This document shows, one piece after another, positions 26,765-35,753 of a stretch of DNA of 64,000 nucleotides; the first letter of the stretch is position 1; every line of letters begins with the position of its first letter. Position numbers and translations under genes: made by a program. The DNA comes from Nostoc commune NIES-4072 (lineage in GTDB: Bacteria; Cyanobacteriota; Cyanobacteriia; Cyanobacteriales; Nostocaceae), in the NCBI RefSeq assembly GCF_003113895.1, contig NZ_BDUD01000001.1:3872037-3936036 (forward strand), given 5' to 3'. The notes under the pieces are model-generated. The model ran no database searches. It was not told the DNA's origin and saw only the letters and a program-made list of their open reading frames with translations.

Positions 26765-28243
26765 ATGGCAACAAGCGGCATCAAAAGCATGATTTTGCAA
26801 TCAGTTTTGTACGCAACGGCAAATCAACAACCCCTGCTTTGTCCAAGTCCGGCGATGTGGCAATGTTCTCCTACGCCATCTATGATTATTGCTGCCCCGA
26901 ATAACTTTAATCCTGATGTCCAAACACCAACTTCACCAACCGTTCCAGAACCGATTACTCCCATAGTCACACCACTACCACTAAAACCAAAACCAACCGC
27001 TACGCCAGAAAAACTTGCTACTCCAACGCCTACAACTTCTTTCCCACGATTGACTCAAGAAGCGGATAAAATTGCTGCGGGGCGGGCTTGGAAATATTTT
27101 GAGCGTAACTGGAATCCTCAAACAGGTTTAGTAAATTCGGTAGACAACATACCGTGGACAACTTGGTGGGATCAAGGTAGCGCCTTACTAGGAATTCATG
27201 CGGCTTACCAGTTAGGGTTATTGCCGCAAGATGTCTTCCAAAAGCGGATGAACACATTGCTAGAGACGTTAGAAAAACTGCCCCTACCTGCAACTGGTTT
27301 ACCCAACAAAGCTTATAGCACCCGTACTGCCGAAATGCGCCGACTCAATGACACCCCCGATCCCAAGGGTACAAGTGGTTGGTCAGCTTTGGATATGGCG
27401 CGATTTTTATTAGCATTGCATGTTATGCGATCGCATTATCCACAATATAGCGATTCGCCTAAAGGCGACAGCTTCGCTTCACGTATTAATCGCATTGTTG
27501 CTCGTTGGCATACATCAAAACTTGTCAAAAATGGTTGGTTAAATGGTGCTATCCCCAGAGCAGGCAAACTTCTCGAAGTGCAAGAAGGGCGATTAGGCTA
27601 CGAGCAATACGCTGCTCACAGTTTAAAGCTGTGGAATATTCAAGCTTCAAATGCTCTTTCCAATCCACCGGTAAAAACAGTTGAAATAGATGGAATTAAA
27701 CTGCAAATCGACGAGCGTAATTTCAAAAACTCTGGAGCTACTAACTACCTGACGAATGACCCTTATTTACTCTGGGGTTTAGAAATGGGTTGGAATGATG
27801 CTGTTAAATCTCAAGTGCAAAATCTTTTTAAAGTGCAACAGCAACGGTTTAAACGCACTGGAATTTTAACTGCTGTAAATGAAGATTCCTTAGATCGCCC
27901 TCCTTACTTTTTGTATTACAGTGTCTACTCCAATGGTCAACCTTGGCAAGCCGTAAACACCACAGGAAAAGCCTATCCCCAATTGCGGTTTATCAGCACA
28001 AAAGCAGCATTCTCTTGGTTTGCGCTCATGCCAGATGAGCCTTACACGAAAAAACTGCGAGACTTTGCTCAAAATTTATCCGATAAAAATCGTGGCTATC
28101 TTTCAGGTCGCTATGAAAACTCGCAACTAGGTGTTAATGCTTCAGTTGACATTAATACAAATGCGATCGTTTTAGAAAGTCTGCTTTACCAAGCTAGAGG
28201 CAGACATCCACTAGTGCTTGACCTTTCGGAAATTAAAAATTAA
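26765..28243 (+). CDS. DUF3131 protein with a truncated module at its N-terminus
   Basis: 492 residues with one complete DUF3131 module at about 95-485 (GRAWKYFERNWNPQTGLV, TWWDQGSALLGIHAAYQLGL, GWSALDMARFLLALHVM, LGYEQYAAHSLKLW, INTNAIVLESLLYQARGRHP). The first 30 residues (TSGIKSMILQSVLYATANQQ) match the last strand of a DUF3131 module, as seen at the end of the upstream 945-residue protein. Then comes a Pro-rich linker containing MIIAAPNNFNPDVQTP. There is no signal peptide. The ATG starts one base after the stop of the GH26-like gene, so translation may be coupled. I infer that the gene arose by rearrangement that cut off an earlier module. The enzyme activity is unknown. Confidence 0.85.
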   Translation: MATSGIKSMILQSVLYATANQQPLLCPSPAMWQCSPTPSMIIAAPNNFNPDVQTPTSPTVPEPITPIVTPLPLKPKPTATPEKLATPTPTTSFPRLTQEADKIAAGRAWKYFERNWNPQTGLVNSVDNIPWTTWWDQGSALLGIHAAYQLGLLPQDVFQKRMNTLLETLEKLPLPATGLPNKAYSTRTAEMRRLNDTPDPKGTSGWSALDMARFLLALHVMRSHYPQYSDSPKGDSFASRINRIVARWHTSKLVKNGWLNGAIPRAGKLLEVQEGRLGYEQYAAHSLKLWNIQASNALSNPPVKTVEIDGIKLQIDERNFKNSGATNYLTNDPYLLWGLEMGWNDAVKSQVQNLFKVQQQRFKRTGILTAVNEDSLDRPPYFLYYSVYSNGQPWQAVNTTGKAYPQLRFISTKAAFSWFALMPDEPYTKKLRDFAQNLSDKNRGYLSGRYENSQLGVNASVDINTNAIVLESLLYQARGRHPLVLDLSEIKN

Positions 28244-28310
28244 AACTTAAAGCAATTAATTTTTAATTTTCAATGATCAATTTCTAATTGTTTTAATTAC
28301 TGGTACTAAC

Positions 28311-30290
28311 ATGACTTCAGTTTCTCTTAGTGATAATTCCTCAAACTTTTCCGGTAACAGTCGTTCATCACTCAAAAAAAGAACGCTATTGTTTCGCTAT
28401 CTGGCAGAAATAAATTTAATTTTTGGGATCTGGTATTTGCAATGGCGTGTTACCCATTCCATCAATTTCGATGCGCTCTGGATCTCGATTCCTTTGCTGA
28501 TAGCAGAAATTTATAGCTATTTTGGCGGCGTAATGTTTGTAATTGGGTTGTGGCGTCCTTTAGTGCGACAGGTTAAGTCTCTCGACCAGATGATCCCACC
28601 TATACCCAGAGCCGACTGGCCAACAGTGGATGTATTTATCACCTGCTACAACGAGCCGTCGGAAATTGTAGAAGAAACTGCTAAAGCTGCTCTAGCAATG
28701 GATTATCCGCCAACCAAGTTATGCGTTTATGTACTGGATGACGGTAACTCGGCTGATATACGAGCTATGACAGAAAGATTGTGTATCGAGGATTTGCAGT
28801 CAGCACAACTACAACGAGAAGCGAATCGAATTGATGCAGAACACACTAGCTTGTTGCAGCGTCTGAAGCAACTGGAAAATCTCACACCTAATACTCAAGC
28901 TGCTGAACAATGGCTGCAATCATCAGAATCGGTGGTTAATCAATTTGCTGGCGAATTTGTCCAAAGTCTACGACAGTTTATTCTTTGGTTACCTCCACAG
29001 CATCAAAGTATAAGCGATCGCTTAACCACCGAACGAAAAGCCTTAGAAACAGCTATTCACAAAAAAGAACTGGAACTGGTGGAACTCTCCCGGTTTCGCT
29101 ACATTGCTCGTCCCAAGCCGCCTGGTGTAGCGCATCATGCTAAAGCAGGCAATATTAATTACGCAATTTTTTCTGGAGAAACGGCAGGAAATTTTATTGT
29201 TACTCTAGATGCCGACCACATTCCCAAGCCAAATTTTCTTAAGCGAGTTTTGCCTTATTTCTACACCTATAATCTTTCAACAGGAAAATACGACCAGAAT
29301 CAAATTGCGTTTGTACAGACCCGCCAAGATTTTTACAATATTCCTCCAGGCGATCCTTTTGGACATCGAGCAAATTTATTTTATGGCCCACTTCAACAAG
29401 GTAAGGATGGCATGAATTCTGCTTTCTATACGGGCACAAATGCGATATTGAGGCGTGAAGCATTAGTTAGTGTAGGACTGCAAAATTTTGCTGATGAATT
29501 TGCCAAAGATGAAAAACGTCTAGATGAATTTGATTTAGTTGGTGGGGTATCGAGTAATAGCATTACCGAAGATATGAATACAGCCATGCGTCTGCACAGT
29601 GCTGGCTGGAAATCTATTTATCACAACGAACTTTTGGCAGAAGGTTTAGCGCCAGATGATTTGAGTTCTACTCTTAAACAGAGGTTACGCTGGGCACAAG
29701 GAACTATTCAAGTACTAGTAAGAGAAAATCCACTGACAAAATCAGGACTAATGTTTTGGCAGAGGTTGCAATATTTTCAGACAATGTATAGTTATTTCTC
29801 TGGTTTTGCAACTCTGGTTTTTATCTCTTGTCCAATTATCTATTTTTTTACGGACATTGTTCCAGTCAAAACCTATGGATCTGACTTTGCCATACACTTT
29901 TTCCCAGCTTTTATTATCAACCGTCTCACTTTTCTAGCAGCTACTTGGGGCATTCCAGCTAGAGAAGTTTGGCGTTCTGAACAATATGCGATCGCTTTAT
30001 TTCCCTTATTGATCCAAGCCGTATGGAGTGTATTCACAGGACAAAAACTCAATTTCCAAGTAACGCCTAAGCAACGTCAATCCGGGATTTATCTTCGGCT
30101 CGTTTGGCCACAATTGCTTGTCTTTGCCCTCACTATTTTAGGAATATTGTGGAGTCTTTATCGCTTTGCAATTGGTCATTTAAATGATCCTTTGGTTCAT
30201 TTACTCAATAGTGTATGGGCTATCTATAACTTGTTACTTTTGTGGGCTATTATCCGCGCATCTGTTTGGCAACCTTCAAAACAAGCATAA
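28311..30290 (+). CDS. Cellulose-synthase-like processive glycosyltransferase (GT2)
   Basis: 659-residue membrane glycosyltransferase that makes and exports a beta-linked polysaccharide. Membrane helices lie near 28-85 and in four to five segments after about 490. Catalytic motifs are DVFITCYNEPSEIV (about 107-120), the first aspartates DDGN (143-146), DAD (300-302) in VTLDADHIPKPNF, FVQTRQDFYN, GTNAILRR, TED (about 418) in SITEDMNTAMRLHSAGW and QRLRW (about 460). These are the D, DxD, TED and Q(Q/R)xRW elements of BcsA-type synthases. Unlike BcsA there is no PilZ domain. About 157 residues separate DDGN from DAD, well above the 66 or so in Rhodobacter BcsA, because of a helical, Glu/Gln-rich insertion at about 155-262. 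The neighbours (DUF3131, GH26-like, PIG-L) suggest a polymer synthase operon; the sugar is not predictable. Confidence 0.92.
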   Translation: MTSVSLSDNSSNFSGNSRSSLKKRTLLFRYLAEINLIFGIWYLQWRVTHSINFDALWISIPLLIAEIYSYFGGVMFVIGLWRPLVRQVKSLDQMIPPIPRADWPTVDVFITCYNEPSEIVEETAKAALAMDYPPTKLCVYVLDDGNSADIRAMTERLCIEDLQSAQLQREANRIDAEHTSLLQRLKQLENLTPNTQAAEQWLQSSESVVNQFAGEFVQSLRQFILWLPPQHQSISDRLTTERKALETAIHKKELELVELSRFRYIARPKPPGVAHHAKAGNINYAIFSGETAGNFIVTLDADHIPKPNFLKRVLPYFYTYNLSTGKYDQNQIAFVQTRQDFYNIPPGDPFGHRANLFYGPLQQGKDGMNSAFYTGTNAILRREALVSVGLQNFADEFAKDEKRLDEFDLVGGVSSNSITEDMNTAMRLHSAGWKSIYHNELLAEGLAPDDLSSTLKQRLRWAQGTIQVLVRENPLTKSGLMFWQRLQYFQTMYSYFSGFATLVFISCPIIYFFTDIVPVKTYGSDFAIHFFPAFIINRLTFLAATWGIPAREVWRSEQYAIALFPLLIQAVWSVFTGQKLNFQVTPKQRQSGIYLRLVWPQLLVFALTILGILWSLYRFAIGHLNDPLVHLLNSVWAIYNLLLLWAIIRASVWQPSKQA

Positions 30291-30385
30291 TGTCTGTACT
30301 ACTAAAGAAAGCAGGAGAAGAGGAGGTAAATAATAAATAGCTCATAACTCCTGAGTTGTAAATTCAATTTAGAAATAAAACAGCT

Positions 30386-31096
30386 ATGAACACTTATTCA
30401 GACTTAAACAAATTTGGTCAGCGAACTGTGTTAACAATTTATGCTCACGCTGATGATGAAGTTCTACCTGCTGCTGGCACTCTCAGTCTGATGTCAAAGG
30501 CAGGATGGAATGTTCGTTGCTTAATTCTAACTGATGGCGGTCTTTCTAGTTCATCTATTAAGGGTACACGTCATCAAGAAGCAGATGCAGCTGGTAAAAT
30601 CATCGGTGCAACTTACGAGTTTCATGCATTTGAGGAGTGCAATTTCTCTACACAAGTAGTGATTAAAGTTACTGAAGAAGCTATTAGGCGTTGGCAACCG
30701 GATCTGATTATTACTCATGCACCACAACCTGAAAAATATGGACATAGAGATCATGAAGTGTGTGGAATTGCCGTTTCTAATGTTGCTACACGCAAAAACA
30801 TATCTTTATGGTATTCAGCACCACCTGTTTTTTTGCGTGGTTTTGAACCTAACTTTTTTGTGGATATCACCTCTGTAATTGAGGAAAAAGTTGCAGCTAT
30901 CGGTTGTTACGAATCAGAGCTAAACAAAGCATTTATGCAACTTGATGCCATATTAGTTTTATCTCGTTTTTGGGCACGAGAGTTAGGTCAAAAAGATGGT
31001 TATTTTGAAGCTTTTGAAATTTCCCGTCAATGTGTAAATGGTAGCTTTTTTACTGCGATCGCAAATAATAGCTACCAAGCAATCAAACACAGCTAA
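30386..31096 (+). CDS. PIG-L/LmbE-family zinc-dependent deacetylase
   Basis: 236-residue protein of the PIG-L family, which removes acetyl groups from N-acetylglucosamine-type sugars. Metal-binding signatures are AHADDE (20-25, with His21, Asp23 and Asp24) and GHRDHEVCG, where His123 is the third likely ligand. The substrate-side segment LTDGG is also present. The protein has no signal peptide, so it would act on a cytosolic precursor. It follows the GT2 synthase by 95 bp on the same strand, so a partly deacetylated amino-sugar polymer or precursor is plausible, but that is inference. Some PIG-L proteins act on small glycosides such as bacillithiol or mycothiol precursors. Confidence 0.88.
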   Translation: MNTYSDLNKFGQRTVLTIYAHADDEVLPAAGTLSLMSKAGWNVRCLILTDGGLSSSSIKGTRHQEADAAGKIIGATYEFHAFEECNFSTQVVIKVTEEAIRRWQPDLIITHAPQPEKYGHRDHEVCGIAVSNVATRKNISLWYSAPPVFLRGFEPNFFVDITSVIEEKVAAIGCYESELNKAFMQLDAILVLSRFWARELGQKDGYFEAFEISRQCVNGSFFTAIANNSYQAIKHS

Positions 31097-31198
31097 CTGC
31101 ATATAAAATCCAAAATTATTACTTTCTCTATTGCAGTTTGCTTAGGTCAATGCCAAAATGTAAATACATATTCTCGATCAAAATAATAGGAAAAAACC

Positions 31199-31525
31199 AT
31201 GAATTTGAGTGTAACAGTTCTAGAATTATCTGGAATTTTAGATGGAATTAGAGGTAACGAACTGCGTCGTGAAATTAGCGGCATCATAGCAAATGGAGTT
31301 GATATTTTGTTACTTGATATGAAAGAAGTAAAATTTATCGATAGCTCTGGTTTAGGTGCTTTAGTCTCAGCAATGCAAATGGTGCGTAATGCTAATGGTA
31401 AATTTTTTGTCTGTTCTATCAACGATCAAGTCAGGATGTTGTTTGAACTGACTAAAATGGATAGAATTTTTCAAAGCTTTGCTGACCAAGAGGAATTCAA
31501 TCGCCAAGTATTAGCAGCACAGTAA
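31199..31525 (+). CDS. STAS-domain anti-sigma factor antagonist
   Basis: 108-residue single STAS domain like SpoIIAA/RsbV. The phosphorylatable serine lies in VKFIDSSGLGALVSAMQMV, the usual DSSG context. Such proteins bind a HATPase kinase when unphosphorylated and so release its target. A ribosome binding site (TAGGAAAAAACC-ATG) supports the start. It sits about 100 bp after the PIG-L gene on the same strand and tail-to-tail with the PP2C gene. The partner kinase is probably the HATPase at 32910 and the phosphatase the PP2C at 31569 (inference from family logic and location). Hmp partner-switching proteins in Nostoc punctiforme and SypA/SypE in Vibrio fischeri are known analogues. Confidence 0.92.
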   Translation: MNLSVTVLELSGILDGIRGNELRREISGIIANGVDILLLDMKEVKFIDSSGLGALVSAMQMVRNANGKFFVCSINDQVRMLFELTKMDRIFQSFADQEEFNRQVLAAQ

Positions 31526-31568
31526 TCAGATAGACAATACAAAATTTGAATATGCACATTTGACTATA

Positions 31569-32759
31569 CTAGCCAAAGTTAACTTTTACCAAAGATAAAT
31601 CATCATCAAGATTATCTTGAGTATTTAAGGTGAGAATGTTTGCTAATAATTGATTTAAGTTACAGGTATCTTTCAGGCTATATTTCGTTAGTAAGTCAAT
31701 GAAAGCATCTATACCCCAAATTTTGCCGTCTGACTGATTAATTTCATAAGCACCATCACTAAAAATATATAAAGTGCTGTTTTCTTCAATATCAAAAACA
31801 GCATCCTCAAATTGGACATCAGGTAAAAAGCCAATTGGTAAATCTAAAGAACTTAGCTGTTTAACTTGGATACTTGTTGTAGAGGTATTAGATAACAATA
31901 AAGCTGGTGGATGTCCGGCGTTAGCATAAATGAGTTGACGTTTAAGGCGGTGATAAACTCCATACCAAATTGTGAAGTATTTATCACCGTGCTTCGTCAT
32001 TTGGAAGGCGTGATTGAGCGCTTTTAGAACTTCACTGGGTTGACAAAAGTTAGTGTTCGGTAGAGATTGCGATCGCAAAACATTCTGCACAGATACAGAT
32101 AGGAGGGCTGAACCCACCCCATGACCTGATACATCTAACAAATAAATTGCCAAATTATCCTCGTCGAGCCAATAATGGTCAAAGCAATCTCCCCCAAGCT
32201 GTGCTGAAGGAATAAACAAATTTTCTGTAGTTACTGCTCCTACAAGGGGTGAGGGTAAAAGTGATCGCACATAATCAGCAGCCTCAGCTAATTCTGCTTC
32301 CAAAATTTGCTTTTGGGTTTGTAAATCTTGATTTAGTGTCTCCAAAACTTCTTTTTTACTTTGTAAATCCTGATTTAACTGGTGTAATCTTAGCCCTGCT
32401 CTTACCCGTGCTTTCAATTCATTCATTTCTATTGGTTTAGAAACAAACTCGTCTGCTCCAGCATCAAGTCCCTTAACTCTATCTTCTTCCTCTCCTCGAG
32501 CTGCTCCCCTAGCAGTCAATAGAATAAAAAAAGTAGTTGCTAATTCTGGATCTGCTCTAATTCGACGGCATACTTCTAACCCATCTAATTGAGACATCAT
32601 CCAGTCACAGATAATCAGAGCAGGACGTAGTAATTGTGCTTGTGTAATTCCTTCCTCGCCATTTTTGGCGACACTAATATCATAACCCTGATTTTGGAGT
32701 GTTTTTTTCAGTACTGTTCGCACTATAGGATCATCATCAATAACCAGAATTTTAAACAT
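31569..32759 (-). CDS. Response regulator with PP2C (RsbU/SpoIIE-type) phosphatase domain
   Basis: 396 residues. The receiver domain (1-120) has the phospho-acceptor Asp in ALIICDWMMSQLDG (about residue 54), acidic DDDP near the start and Lys in FVSKPIEM. A coiled-coil linker follows (LNQDLQSKKEVLETLNQDLQ, to about 165). The PP2C domain (about 190-395) has metal-site motifs GGDCFDHYW, DVSGHGVGSALL, FSDGAYEI and DNLDDDLSLV. Thus a sensor kinase could switch on a phosphatase that dephosphorylates the STAS protein. It is transcribed toward STAS and away from the HATPase gene, with a 150-bp AT-rich divergent promoter region between it and the latter. The likely upstream kinase is the hybrid kinase at 33355, by location. 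Confidence 0.93.
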   Translation of the reverse strand: MFKILVIDDDPIVRTVLKKTLQNQGYDISVAKNGEEGITQAQLLRPALIICDWMMSQLDGLEVCRRIRADPELATTFFILLTARGAARGEEEDRVKGLDAGADEFVSKPIEMNELKARVRAGLRLHQLNQDLQSKKEVLETLNQDLQTQKQILEAELAEAADYVRSLLPSPLVGAVTTENLFIPSAQLGGDCFDHYWLDEDNLAIYLLDVSGHGVGSALLSVSVQNVLRSQSLPNTNFCQPSEVLKALNHAFQMTKHGDKYFTIWYGVYHRLKRQLIYANAGHPPALLLSNTSTTSIQVKQLSSLDLPIGFLPDVQFEDAVFDIEENSTLYIFSDGAYEINQSDGKIWGIDAFIDLLTKYSLKDTCNLNQLLANILTLNTQDNLDDDLSLVKVNFG

Positions 32760-32909
32760 AAATTAAATTTGGCTAAGTAAAATAAAAGGTAATTAATTGC
32801 TTTCATTAAACTTATATTAAATTTAGTTTTAAATGTATAGTGAAAATACTCAAATTAAATAAATTCATTACCGAATATGATTATCTCATAATATTTTATT
32901 GGTTAAGAA

Positions 32910-33326
32910 ATGAAAAATAAAATTTATCTTAAAGTCAACACAGACCTTACAGCGTCACCTCAAGTTTTGTCTTGGTTCGAGCAGATGAATCAACCACCTA
33001 TTCTCGATAAAACAGTTTGGTGGCAATGTCAAACTCTGATGATGGAAGGCTTTACTAACATTGTTGAACATGCTCACAGAAATTTACCTATCGAAACTCC
33101 TATTGAAATAGAAGCTGTGCGATTAGATGAATACATAGAAATTCGCATTTGGTCTCAAGGTGAACCCTTTGACTTAGAGCAGCAACTGCAACAAACATCT
33201 GAATTTGAGGAAAATGAGCAAGAGCGTGGCCGTGGTTTAAAAATCATGTCGGCCATTGCCGACAAGTTGAGTTATGAGCCAACAGTAGATCGTCGTTACT
33301 GTTTATTTATTAGTAAATATTATTAA
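32910..33326 (+). CDS. Anti-sigma-factor-type serine kinase (HATPase, RsbW-like)
   Basis: 138-residue GHKL ATPase of the RsbW/SpoIIAB type, predicted to phosphorylate the STAS protein. Motifs are the N box LMMEGFTNIVEHAHRN, a G1-like GEPFDL and the G2 region ERGRGLKIMSAIADKL. There is no sensor, membrane or receiver region. The gene is divergent from the PP2C gene and converges with the hybrid kinase gene, ending 28 bp from it. Together with STAS and PP2C it makes a complete partner-switch set. The final target could be a sigma factor or another protein; none is adjacent. Confidence 0.88.
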   Translation: MKNKIYLKVNTDLTASPQVLSWFEQMNQPPILDKTVWWQCQTLMMEGFTNIVEHAHRNLPIETPIEIEAVRLDEYIEIRIWSQGEPFDLEQQLQQTSEFEENEQERGRGLKIMSAIADKLSYEPTVDRRYCLFISKYY

Positions 33327-33354
33327 AGTTACAGCAGGAGTCAGGAGATAGAAG

Positions 33355-35748
33355 TTAGGAATTAAGAGTCTTAATTAAAAACTCTTGGATGCGTTTAACA
33401 AACTCTTCTAACTCTGAGATTAAGTTAGTAGCACCTCGACGCTCTTGATTTATCGCTAGTTGTTCTAGCTTTTCTGCTGCCAGATACATGGTTGTAACTC
33501 CTATATTGGCGCTAGCACCCTTAATTTGATGGGTTTGGAGCGCTAGTTGCTCAAAGTCATGATCTGCGATCGCTATTTTAATCACCTCTAGACGAGGTTG
33601 AATATCTTCAACAAATATTTTTAGTAGTTCCAATTCAAATTCTAGGTTGTTTTCTGAGAGTTGATGCAAGCGTTCCCAATCAATAGGGAGGTTAACTGAA
33701 TCTACGTCTGTTGTAGAAACTGCCTGCTCTGTGGCAGCTGTTTCTTTTGCCTTTAATATCGCACCTCCCCAACGCTCTAGCGCCGCAGCCAATTTTTCTT
33801 TGATTACTGGCTTACTTAGATAGTCGTCCATTCCGGCATCTAGACACATTTGTTGATCTTCTTTCATGGCATTAGCTGTCATCGCAATTACTACAGGACG
33901 ACGGCCACTGACAAAGCTGCTTTCTGGCCAACGATAAATTTCTCTTGTGGTTTCTAAACCGTCAAGAACTGGCATTTGGTAATCCATTAGAATCAAATCA
34001 TAGGGAATTGTTTTTAATAGCTGCAAGGCTTCTTTGCCATTACCAGCGACATCAGCACTATAACCCAGGCTTTGGAGTTGCTTCAAGGCTATTTTCTGAT
34101 TCACTTGATTATCCTCAGTTAAGAGAATTCTTAATTTATGAGAGTCAGGAGGCAAAGAAAAAGACACCGGGATGCTTTTTGGCGGCGACAATAAAAATAA
34201 CTCCTGACTCTCGACTCCTGACTCCTCGGAAATAACAGAAGCAGCGATCGTAAAGTAAAATGTACTACCTACACTAAGCTCACTTTCAACCCAAATTCTG
34301 CCGCCCATTAACTCGCACAGTTGCTTGCAAATGGCAAGACCTAACCCAGTACCGCCATACTGTCGAGTAATGGAGGAGTCAACTTGACTGAAGGCTTTAA
34401 ATAAACGCTCCATGCGATCGCGTGGAATTCCGATGCCTGTATCTTTAACACTAAACTGAATTTGATCAGTATTTGCAGCAGAAGAATGATTAATATCGCT
34501 ATTCTTGCGGGTTATAACTGAAACTTCTATGCTTCCAGTTTCGGTAAATTTAATAGCATTATTGATTAAATTAATCAATACTTGGCGCAGTCTGGTGATA
34601 TCCCCTACAATCGTAGTAGAAAGTTTAGGACTATCTAAAAATGTGAGTTTTAAACCTTTTTCTTTGGCTGTAGGCCCAAGCATATAAAGAGCCTCATGAA
34701 TGCAATTTTGCAAAACAAAAGGTTCTTTTTCTAGTTCCAAGTTGCCTGATTGTATTTTGGAGAAATCAAGGAAATCGTTAATTATTTTTAATAATGAATC
34801 TCCACTATTATAAATAATTTCAACAAAATCTTTCTGTTCATCAGTCAATTCAGTATATAGCAACAAGTTAGCCATACCAATTACCGAGGAAATTGGAGTC
34901 CTAACCTCATGGCTAATCATTGCTAAGAATTCCTGTTTAGCAAGTTCTGCCTGCTTTCGTTCAGTCATGTCTCGCAAGATGTAAACATAACCTTGAAAAT
35001 GCTCAATTTCTGTCTTCACTATTGAGGATGAAAAAGCTACAGGAATGGTTTTACCACTTTTGGTATAGCAAACAGTTTCTAACTCTTGTACTAAAGGATT
35101 TATGTCTTGATTTTGGGATACATGAGTACTTTCAATATCTGCAATTATCAGTGGATACTTATTAACTTCTTTAATAAACTTTGTGATAGGTTGACCGATA
35201 AGTTCTATTTCGTTATACTGTAATAAAATTTGTGCTGCATAATTTATTTTTTTTATCTCGCCTGATAGCGTTGTCACTAACAACGCATCCGCCATTGATG
35301 TCACAATTTGATCAATATATTGTTTGGAAGCCTTTAAGTTACGTAGCAAAAGATTTGCTTCATTTGCACCTTGAAACAAAGATTGCTCAAGAACCATCCG
35401 TTCTGTTGCATCTTCGATAACAATGATTAGTCTATTGCTAGAATGGTCTTCTGGAATATTATTAGTAATACAAATATCAATATAGAAAGGAGAAACCGTA
35501 TCTTGCGATCGCATAATTCCTTTTAATTCAAATTTCTCTTGCTTTCCCTGCCGAATTGCATCAAAGACATCTTCAAGTCCCTCTAATTCGGGAAATACAA
35601 CCCGAACATCTTGACCTGGCTTAAATTCATTAAGAATATTGCCAAAATGATTAAGTCCTAAAGACATCTCTAGAATCTTGAAGCTTTCATCAATTATCAA
35701 ATATTCAATTCCACATACAGATAATAAATTGTTCAAAAATGAATTCAT
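33355..35748 (-). CDS. Hybrid sensor histidine kinase (PAS-HisKA-HATPase-REC-Hpt)
   Basis: 797-residue cytosolic hybrid kinase. Order: N-terminal PAS-like domain ([16 protein letters not shown]), PAS near 145-265 ([20 protein letters not shown], with the PAC end [11 protein letters not shown]), HisKA with His near 281 in [16 protein letters not shown], HATPase with N box [14 protein letters not shown] and [13 protein letters not shown], receiver with Asp near 588 in [13 protein letters not shown], and Hpt with His near 744 in [11 protein letters not shown]. There are no membrane segments. The DNA for the receiver and Hpt part is about 98% identical to that of the larger kinase at 39931-44592, so it is a recombined cassette. 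It is followed by HATPase on the opposite strand and preceded by the GTPase gene with a 5-bp gap, so it belongs to the same leftward operon. Confidence 0.93.
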   Translation of the reverse strand: MNSFLNNLLSVCGIEYLIIDESFKILEMSLGLNHFGNILNEFKPGQDVRVVFPELEGLEDVFDAIRQGKQEKFELKGIMRSQDTVSPFYIDICITNNIPEDHSSNRLIIVIEDATERMVLEQSLFQGANEANLLLRNLKASKQYIDQIVTSMADALLVTTLSGEIKKINYAAQILLQYNEIELIGQPITKFIKEVNKYPLIIADIESTHVSQNQDINPLVQELETVCYTKSGKTIPVAFSSSIVKTEIEHFQGYVYILRDMTERKQAELAKQEFLAMISHEVRTPISSVIGMANLLLYTELTDEQKDFVEIIYNSGDSLLKIINDFLDFSKIQSGNLELEKEPFVLQNCIHEALYMLGPTAKEKGLKLTFLDSPKLSTTIVGDITRLRQVLINLINNAIKFTETGSIEVSVITRKNSDINHSSAANTDQIQFSVKDTGIGIPRDRMERLFKAFSQVDSSITRQYGGTGLGLAICKQLCELMGGRIWVESELSVGSTFYFTIAASVISEESGVESQELFLLSPPKSIPVSFSLPPDSHKLRILLTEDNQVNQKIALKQLQSLGYSADVAGNGKEALQLLKTIPYDLILMDYQMPVLDGLETTREIYRWPESSFVSGRRPVVIAMTANAMKEDQQMCLDAGMDDYLSKPVIKEKLAAALERWGGAILKAKETAATEQAVSTTDVDSVNLPIDWERLHQLSENNLEFELELLKIFVEDIQPRLEVIKIAIADHDFEQLALQTHQIKGASANIGVTTMYLAAEKLEQLAINQERRGATNLISELEEFVKRIQEFLIKTLNS
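33377..34080. repeat. REC-Hpt DNA duplication, copy A
   Basis: This 704-bp stretch aligns without gaps to 39941-40644 in the same orientation. By eye I count 11 differences, with more than 400 consecutive identical bases between about 33510 and 33940. Homology fades beyond about 34100. The two kinase genes otherwise differ, including in their HisKA/HATPase DNA. Confidence 0.9.
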
Positions 35749-35753
35749 TTTAA

